NCBI GenBank assembly: GCA_036345935.2
Contig: JADWOT020000004.1
Location: forward strand, 9,938,565 to 10,002,564
Direction of reading: 5' to 3'
DNA: 64,000 nucleotides
Origin: Taenia hydatigena
Taxonomy: Eukaryota; Platyhelminthes; Cestoda; Cyclophyllidea; Taeniidae
The notes under the pieces were generated by a model. The model saw only the letters and a program-made list of their open reading frames with translations. It was not told the origin of the DNA and searched no databases. The position numbers and the translations under genes were made by a program. This document shows positions 58,031 through 64,000 of the stretch, piece after piece. The first letter of the stretch is position 1. The number at the start of each line of letters is the position of its first letter.

Positions 58031-59274
58031 TCATGAGGATAGTTGGAAGAGGATACCTTGTGATGAAAAAAGAGGATTTGGCGACTATGGACGCTAACTA
58101 GGATACTTTACTAACAAAAGTATGCGCTCGAAGCCAACGCAAAGCAAGGGCACTGAGGGACTCTTTGTTTACATCTGTTGTTGTCAGAAAACACTTGTCC
58201 AACCTCTCGGCTTGGAAACGAATATGGCGCTACCAAGGTACTCGTAACCGCTTCAATAGGAATTATTACAGGTGCTTACCCTAAAATGAGGTTGACGATT
58301 CTACCGGTTGCATTTTCATGGCATACCCACCTTGTGTACGCAACTTGTAAAAATGGAAAATCAGGTGTTGCTCACTTTATGCGAAGGTCTTTTACCTCCT
58401 CGTTGCAGTTGCACCGTTCATTGTTGTTTGTTTTAATTTATGCGGATATGTGTCCACACTCAGCAATCAAGAAGTTGGAGAAGCAGTGTCAGAAAAAAGA
58501 CACAGATGCAAGGATGAGTGATGGTGGGGCTGACTGACAGCCATACAATCGGAGAATTAAAAAGTAGGGTTTGGAAAGAGGGCGAAAGAAGAGGAAGGAA
58601 ACGATGAATAAAGGCGTTGACGCTCACATAACTAGCACCAACTACTCTCCACTGCTCCCATTCAGCAAGCTGGGCAGCAGCGTTGGTTGCATTGTCAGAC
58701 AGCTAGACAGGATGACCTACTTTTCTCGACAGTCTGCAACACTTCTCGCTGTTTAAGGATAGAGGGAGGTAGCATGGAGAAGTGTGAGTTGAAGTAGTGC
58801 GATTTGGAGCGACTCAGGTTATATTGGCTTAGCTCAGCGTAAGCACTGTCTCTTTGCCCTTGCCTCCCTTCATTCTGCATCAAGCCGTAGTGAGCATGAG
58901 AGAAATGCTGTATTTCCTCTTACACGTTGATTTGACCTCCCTCACGACTACTCAGCCTGCGACGCGATCACAAGCGCATCTGAATATTATTGGGACGTCA
59001 TTGCTTGCGACTGTTTTGCATCCCACCAAGATGACACATTTCGCTTTACATGTTTCCCAATTAAAACCACATTGACTGATCTCAATCCACTCACGTGCTA
59101 AGCATACTGTCTTCCCCATTAGGCACACCATTCATCATCAACCACGACTAACTGGTTGATAACTAAGTTTCTATCTCCAAACGCTCTTTACACGTTTTAA
59201 TGCTAGAAGTGAAGTGACGCGCTGCACCAGTTTGGATTATTTGAATAAAGCTGCACTCAACTCATTTTATTTGG
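58031..59274. other. No supported feature
   Basis: The open frame 58,178-58,537 (plus) lacks splice or motif support. Confidence 0.35.
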
Positions 59275-60000
59275 TATTTTGGCTGTCAACAGTTTGCATG
59301 CACGTATGTGGAAGTTGGTTGGGTAATTTGTTGGCGCAGATGCACACGTAGTGCTGCAAATTTGCTTAGGTGTGCAGTGGTTGCTATGGCATAGCAGTGT
59401 ACAGTTAATTCTTCCGTGGGATGCAAATCCTCTTCCACGAACACAGAAGAGCACCGAGTTTGGCGTAGACTCAAGGGAACCGGAAACTAGTTGCAATGAC
59501 TACAACATAAAATGAAGTGCGGCCAAATTAGCACAACTGAGGAGGTTCAACAAAGCAATAATCTCATTTGGCAATTATATTCGTTTGAAGTTGTAAGCGT
59601 TTTACGCATTGATGCAACAGAGAAACCTACCTACTTATCATTACAACCATGACGACAACGACAAACGAGTGATGGTGTGGAGTTATTGTGTCCAAAGGGA
59701 AGAATTCAGCGTAGCACCCAATAGTGAAGCGTTGAAGAATATTAAGGTGAGGAGGTAAAAGTGTCGGGTCGCGGGGAGTGTACAGTCCACGAGATCAGAC
59801 AATGTGCACAAAAAGCCCATCCCCTATGCCGACGTTCGCACGTGGCCTCAAAAATGAGCACCAACTTCCATCGCTGTCAGCAATGTGATCCTGTGTGTGT
59901 GTGTGCACAGCAGTTGCCATTGGCTTGCTGATTGCAGCAGTCTTTGACGTCTAAGTGGAAGTGTGCTTGTGAATGCAAAAGACGAAATTGGCCTACACAT
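59275..60000 (+). repeat. Local duplication U/V, first copy
   Basis: The U part (59,275-59,590) resembles 61,270-61,525 (AAACTAGTTG...CCAAATTAGCAC...CTCATTTG). The V part (about 59,685-60,000) resembles 62,370-62,700 and 63,608-63,800 (TCAGCGTAGCACC, GGCAAAAGTGTCGGGTCGC, GTGTGTGTGCACAGCA.TTGCCATTGGCTTGC). The copies are clearly diverged. Confidence 0.6.
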
Positions 60001-60764
60001 TGGACTATTTTGCACACATTACGCACTCACGTTATTCATGGTAAAGTGTAGCATTATGAACGCGTCACCAACTTATGGGACTGCAATCACTGTAACATTC
60101 AGTGGTCTTACTAGCAACCGGTTAGGATGATTGACCGACCGACGTAAAACTGTGTCTAGAGATTCTACTTAAGCAACTTTATCGCATATCATAGCGACTA
60201 GGATAAACACATATTGAGTTCCAATTTTATGTTTGTGTAACCACACTCGCAGATCCCCTAACCACCTGTACATGCTCCTGTCGTCTTTTTAAATATTTAG
60301 TCCCTGGTAAGATCTAATCCCAAAAATGTGAGCAAGTGAATGATCACAACCCCTTCCTGCCAACTTCAATGATCAGTTAGTGTTCTATTTCCCCACCTCT
60401 TAACTCATCTGCTTAACACCGACAATTCGGCCTCAATAACACGTAATTTCGAATGACAGTCGGATGTAGCACCCGAATCGCAGATGGTCAATTAAAGTGA
60501 AGGAGATGACTTATGGACCTTTCGCATGGCCCTAATATTTAGGAAAATGTTACCAGTGGCAAGTGAACAACCAGTTTCCAGTGATTTACAAATCTTTGTG
60601 AGAAAGACGCTTTGTAGCTTTTGCTCATGGGACCCAAATCAATCGTGCAAATACTGCTGCACACCGCATACGGGCAGTGATTTTGTTAATATCCCCATGC
60701 AATCTCGTTATCTGAATTGCTGTCATCATATACAAATGCACTAATCCGTCAACAGAATGCTTAC

Positions 60765-60958
60765 CACGCCAAAGTCCAGATAAGTAAGCAAGTGGTTGAG
60801 TCTTGCATGAAAGAGTGTGTCTTTTATGAAGAATAATCGACCACCGGTTCAACACATCAGATTGATAGTGGTGCAAATACTTCTGCATTGCCAGCATGCA
60901 TGCACAGTAGTCGCACGCATTCAGCAATGTAGCCGCGTGGTTATGATTGCGTTGTAGA
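60765..60958 (-). CDS. Candidate internal exon
   Basis: 194 bp between acceptor CGAATATTCAG and donor GTAAGC. One base, 64 codons and one base are open: LQRNHNHAATLLNACDYCAC, MLAMQKYLHHYQSDVLNRWS, IILHKRHTLSCKTQPLAYLS and GLWR. The frame stays open for 157 codons around it, but the exon boundaries are convincing. Phase does not fit directly to the 61,525-61,695 candidate. Family not recognised. Confidence 0.32.
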
Positions 60959-61269
60959 CTGAATATTCGTGAGGCAGATCCTCTTTTTATGCAAGTGGGA
61001 ATGTGACAGTTTGTGCATGCATGCTTTTGCCCACTGCAAGCATAGTTGAAAGCAATAGCAAGTGGCGTCAGGATTGCGAAGAGTAGATCCCAGTCCACTT
61101 ACTCTCCATTCACCCATCCGTCCACTCTCCCACTCACCCAACCACCCACCTACTCATTCCCATTCATCTACTTCAAGCGACAGTTGGAGAGCTCCTTCAT
61201 GGCAACTAGTTCGAGTCATTCACGCCCACTACTCATTTCCTTGTAGTAAGAATAAATGATGTCGCTAGT

Positions 61270-62710
61270 TACGCCGTAGGAGGTGGGATGCACGACTTAG
61301 TAAACAGCACGACTGGCATTGCAACTGGGAATCCATTTCGAATTGTGCATGATCATGGTGCGAACTGCGATCCAGCGCAATTCGGCTACAATTCACGCAG
61401 CCCTTAACAAGCCTCAAACTAGTTGTAATAACCACCACGATGCGGTGCATTGTCACTAAATTAGCACCACCGGAACACATCAAATATTTGTTAAACTCAT
61501 TTGCCAATCATACTGATTTGAAACCTTATCTTTCCTAAGGCGGCATGACTGAGCGCCAGCTCTACGGATCTTAGTGTGAATGGCGACGACTACTGACGTC
61601 GATGACTTCACTTCCTCTAACTGCTCCTTACGCGACTTTAGCATCGCCTCTTGGTGAGATAGATCATGCAGCTTTGAACGCAGCATTAGGTTGTACTGAG
61701 TGATGAAAGAAAAGAGAGTTAGATGAATTGGGTACAGTTTTGCCAACAACGCTGCTCCATTCCGTAAAACATGTGTCGACCACCTCGCCACATCAAAGGT
61801 GCGAGAACAATGTCATGCCACAAGAACTGCTTTACTTTTACACGTCGCCAACAACTATCCGTTACAATGCCTTGAATTTGAAATCACAGTCATTGAGCCA
61901 CACGGCATCTTCCTCACTAACCACATAGAACAGTCACGTGTAGCTCATATGCCAAAATACATGGGTTCAAGGTCACCACACGGATTTGCCCACTCCAAAC
62001 AATAAACAATGGATCCCTCCTTCATTTGTGTTTAACTGATGGTCATAGGCGTTCAACTATTTCTTAATTCAGTTGCCTTCAAACTACTACACAGGCACCT
62101 CGTTTTCCCTTCCTTTCCATTGATCGCCATTCTCTCCCTCTCTCATGCCTCCAAACAAGGCAATGAGGCGGGAAGCATTCCCTTATCAGAAGAACCCAAA
62201 AACGGAATGTGCGAAGCCATTACCATGGATGCAGAATGGCGCGATGAATAAATGAGAGTCAGCACAGACGCTAGATGTACAGCTAACCACACAGCACCGT
62301 CGTAAAAGAAGCTAATACTGACGGCAGCATTCATTCTCCATGACCATGATCTCCAGCACCGCAGAGACTAACAAGTGGTGGGGTAGGTTTGGCGTGTTCT
62401 GCGAGAAGAGGTCAGCGTAGCACCTACTGATGACACAACAAAAGGTGGATGGTGTGGTAAGTAAAGTTAGGTTAAGGAGGCAAAAGTGTTGGGTCGCATG
62501 GCGGATCAAGTCCACCAGAGCAGACATTTAAGGCATGCAAAGTAGCCCCACTCCTAAGTCGACGAACGCATATGGCTTTGCAAGCACACTTCACCTTCTA
62601 TCAATCGCATTAGTGCAGTCGTGTGTGTGTGTGCACAGCACTTGCCATTGGCTTGCCGAAAGCAGCTGATTTTGACTTTAAAGTAGAGGTGCTTTGTACA
62701 AATTGCACAC
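61270..62710 (+). repeat. Local duplication U/V, second copy
   Basis: U-like at 61,270-61,525 and V-like at 62,370-62,710. The intervening 0.85 kb, including the coiled-coil exon candidate, has no counterpart in the first copy. Confidence 0.55.
61525..61695 (-). CDS. Candidate internal exon, coiled-coil-like
   Basis: 171 bp (57 codons, phase 0 at both ends) between acceptor CATCACTCAG and GTTTCA donor. It reads YNLMLRSKLHDLSHQEAMLK, SRKEQLEEVKSSTSVVVAIH and TKIRRAGAQSCRLRKDK. Heptad-like spacing of L/M and many charged residues suggest a helix or coiled coil. An internal GTAAGG could act as an alternative donor. Family not recognised. Confidence 0.33.
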
Positions 62711-62816
62711 TCGCGTTTTGCGAGGCAAATTTTGCCATTCGCTTGCTTGTCCAATAGCATATTTATACACTTGCAGCACATTGTTGGGTTTTGCACTAAC
62801 TGAGACACTGACACAG

Positions 62817-62909
62817 GGTAATGAATTGCTGGCAGAGGCTGCGTACCTGAGAATGGAAATTGGCGCGCTTGTCAACAGGATCCACTTTTTACCGTCACCG
62901 TCTACCTAA
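62817..62909 (+). CDS. Candidate short terminal exon
   Basis: After the acceptor-like CACTGACACAG the plus strand reads GNELLAEAAYLRMEIGALVN then RIHFLPSPST and TAA. The helix-like composition is suggestive, but there is no AATAAA close by. Confidence 0.2.
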   Translation, partial: GNELLAEAAYLRMEIGALVNRIHFLPSPST

Positions 62910-62910
62910 T

Positions 62911-63600
62911 TTTAGCAATGCTGAGTCCTTCTCTACAGGACGGAATATCTGTCAATTCTATCCTTGTGAAACTCTAATTTAAACGGTGTCTACGTCCGTT
63001 GCCTTTGCCATATCCGATTCCATTGGATTAATTTTTCCCTGACGACTTTTGCATGGATCTTCCAGCGATTGGACGTATGTTCGCTTCTAAGGATCCCTTG
63101 TGATAGAGTTCAATGTTGACTTTCCTTCATTTTACGCCTTATTACTCTCTGCGTATCCTTCTCCTACTGCACTCTTCAATGCGAAGCACTGTCATCACTT
63201 ATTGGTTCATTGCTTCAGCACACATTGTCTTCCTTTCCCTTATCCTCTCGACTCTGTTCCTGGCAACAACTCCTCATTCGCCCATTCGAAATTGTTCGAA
63301 TTCGTCTCTATGCGCTTGCTTCCATGTTATAAACCGAGAGTCATCACCTGCAATTTTTTACACAGAGAACTTCGTGTCTTGTGGGTGAGACTCAAATCGT
63401 ATCCATGGGATTTGAAGTTCCGATTAATCACTTAAATTTCGCTGAATAAACTAGGTCTTTCATTATCTTACGCAGCAACTTATTCAAACCATTACAGCAT
63501 ATTATGTGTGCTTCGTATTTACTCAATCTCATTGGTGAATTACATTTCCTCACTAACTTTAGCCTTATCCGCGTAAAATGATGCAGTGAGAAGTGTCTTA
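62911..63600. other. No supported feature
   Basis: The open frame at 63,100-63,435 (plus) does not start at ATG and has no motif. Confidence 0.35.
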
Positions 63601-63607
63601 TCGGTAG

Positions 63608-63800
63608 AGGAGTGGCTTCGGTGTGTCATGTGAGGAGAGGTTGGTGTAGCATACAACAGTGAAGCGGAGGGCGGTAGTAGTTCATGTGAACAAAGTTGGC
63701 CTGAGGAGGCAAAAGTGTCGGATTGCAGGGCAGACCGAGTTCGTCGGAGATCAGACACCATGATTGATGCAAAGTAGCCCAGCTCCAAGCCGACGACCCA
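63608..63800 (+). repeat. Local duplication V, third copy
   Basis: Matches the V parts near 59.7 and 62.4 kb (GAGGAGGCAAAAGTGTCGG, GCAAAGTAGCCC.GCTCC, GCCGACGA). It joins directly to repeat X3. Confidence 0.6.
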
Positions 63801-63807
63801 GTGTGAT

Positions 63808-64000
63808 TGTACACGTTGTGATTTCGTGTACATGGGCTGCGTCTCCCTCCAAACATCTACGCATGCCTCAGTGCTTTCAGCTATTTTTCTGCATTCTCTA
63901 ACGCAGTCATTCATCCATCCACCCACCTACACGTACCAGTCACTTCGTCCCGTCACAGGGCCACCATCACTGTCTTTTCACATCGCCTTTCCTCTTCGCA
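63808..64000 (+). repeat. Dispersed repeat X, copy X3 (cut by window end)
   Basis: Same orientation as X1: CACGTTGTGATTTCGTGTAC through CACCTACACGTACCAGTCAC to the window edge, about 95% identical to X2's complement by eye. Confidence 0.85.

Noticed and set aside
1..64000. tRNA, rRNA, spliced-leader or snRNA genes
   Set aside because: I looked for T-arm (GGTTCGA), 5S and other conserved cores and found none outside gypsy sequence; a covariance-model scan (tRNAscan-SE, Infernal) would be decisive.

Overview
This is eukaryotic DNA from a repeat-rich animal genome, with an assembly gap of exactly 100 Ns at 19,317-19,416. There is no bacterial-style gene packing. Open stretches are short, and coding-like islands are bounded by GT...AG splice signals. 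The window holds one gypsy (Ty3-type) LTR retrotransposon, three gypsy fragments, a small LTR element without genes, solo LTRs, a satellite array and several multi-copy repeats. A run of 15-33 bp exon-like segments at 0.5-2.1 kb resembles the micro-exon genes of parasitic flatworms. Together with the repeat load this suggests a flatworm, perhaps a tapeworm. That is inference; no species marker was found.

Layout. 0.5-2.1 kb: micro-exon-type gene candidate ending in AATAAA. 2.15-5.23 kb: satellite of about 150-185 bp units, split by a decayed gypsy reverse-transcriptase piece (2.44-3.35 kb). 7.43-11.77 kb: gypsy element on the minus strand with both LTRs and recognisable gag, protease, RT, RNase H and integrase, now broken. 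11.77-12.72 kb: copy A of a 0.9 kb repeat, also present at 26.55-27.40 kb (B) and 47.46-48.16 kb (C); all three touch or contain an LTR. 13.2-18.3 kb: weak minus-strand exon candidates. 18.3-19.3 kb: second gypsy fragment, running into the gap. 21.9-25.1 kb: a mosaic of three repeats (X1, Y1, Z1) around a terminal-exon candidate; parts recur at 40.9-44.4, 50.3-51.2 and 63.8-64.0 kb in other orders and orientations. 27.4-28.3 kb: TRIM-like mini LTR element. 28.3-39.0 kb: mostly non-repetitive, with exon candidates at 29.6, 30.5-30.9, 35.9 and 38.0 kb. 39.0-40.9 kb: a purine-rich, then GC-rich, then A-rich block. 47.1-50.2 kb: direct repeats and an inverted pair of solo LTRs. 51.7-54.6 kb: plus-strand exon series. 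56.0-56.5 kb: fourth gypsy piece. 57.3-58.0 kb: frameshifted coding-like stretch. 59.3-63.8 kb: dispersed local duplications with more exon candidates.

The best-supported genes are the retroelement domains, whose motifs are visible. The cellular gene candidates rest on splice signals, open frames and phase agreement only. None could be matched to a family by eye, so their confidences are low. The most interesting points are the micro-exon gene candidate, the GNRA-type hairpin shared by the gypsy element and the mini-element with a compensatory base change, and the repeated association of the 0.9 kb repeat with LTRs.
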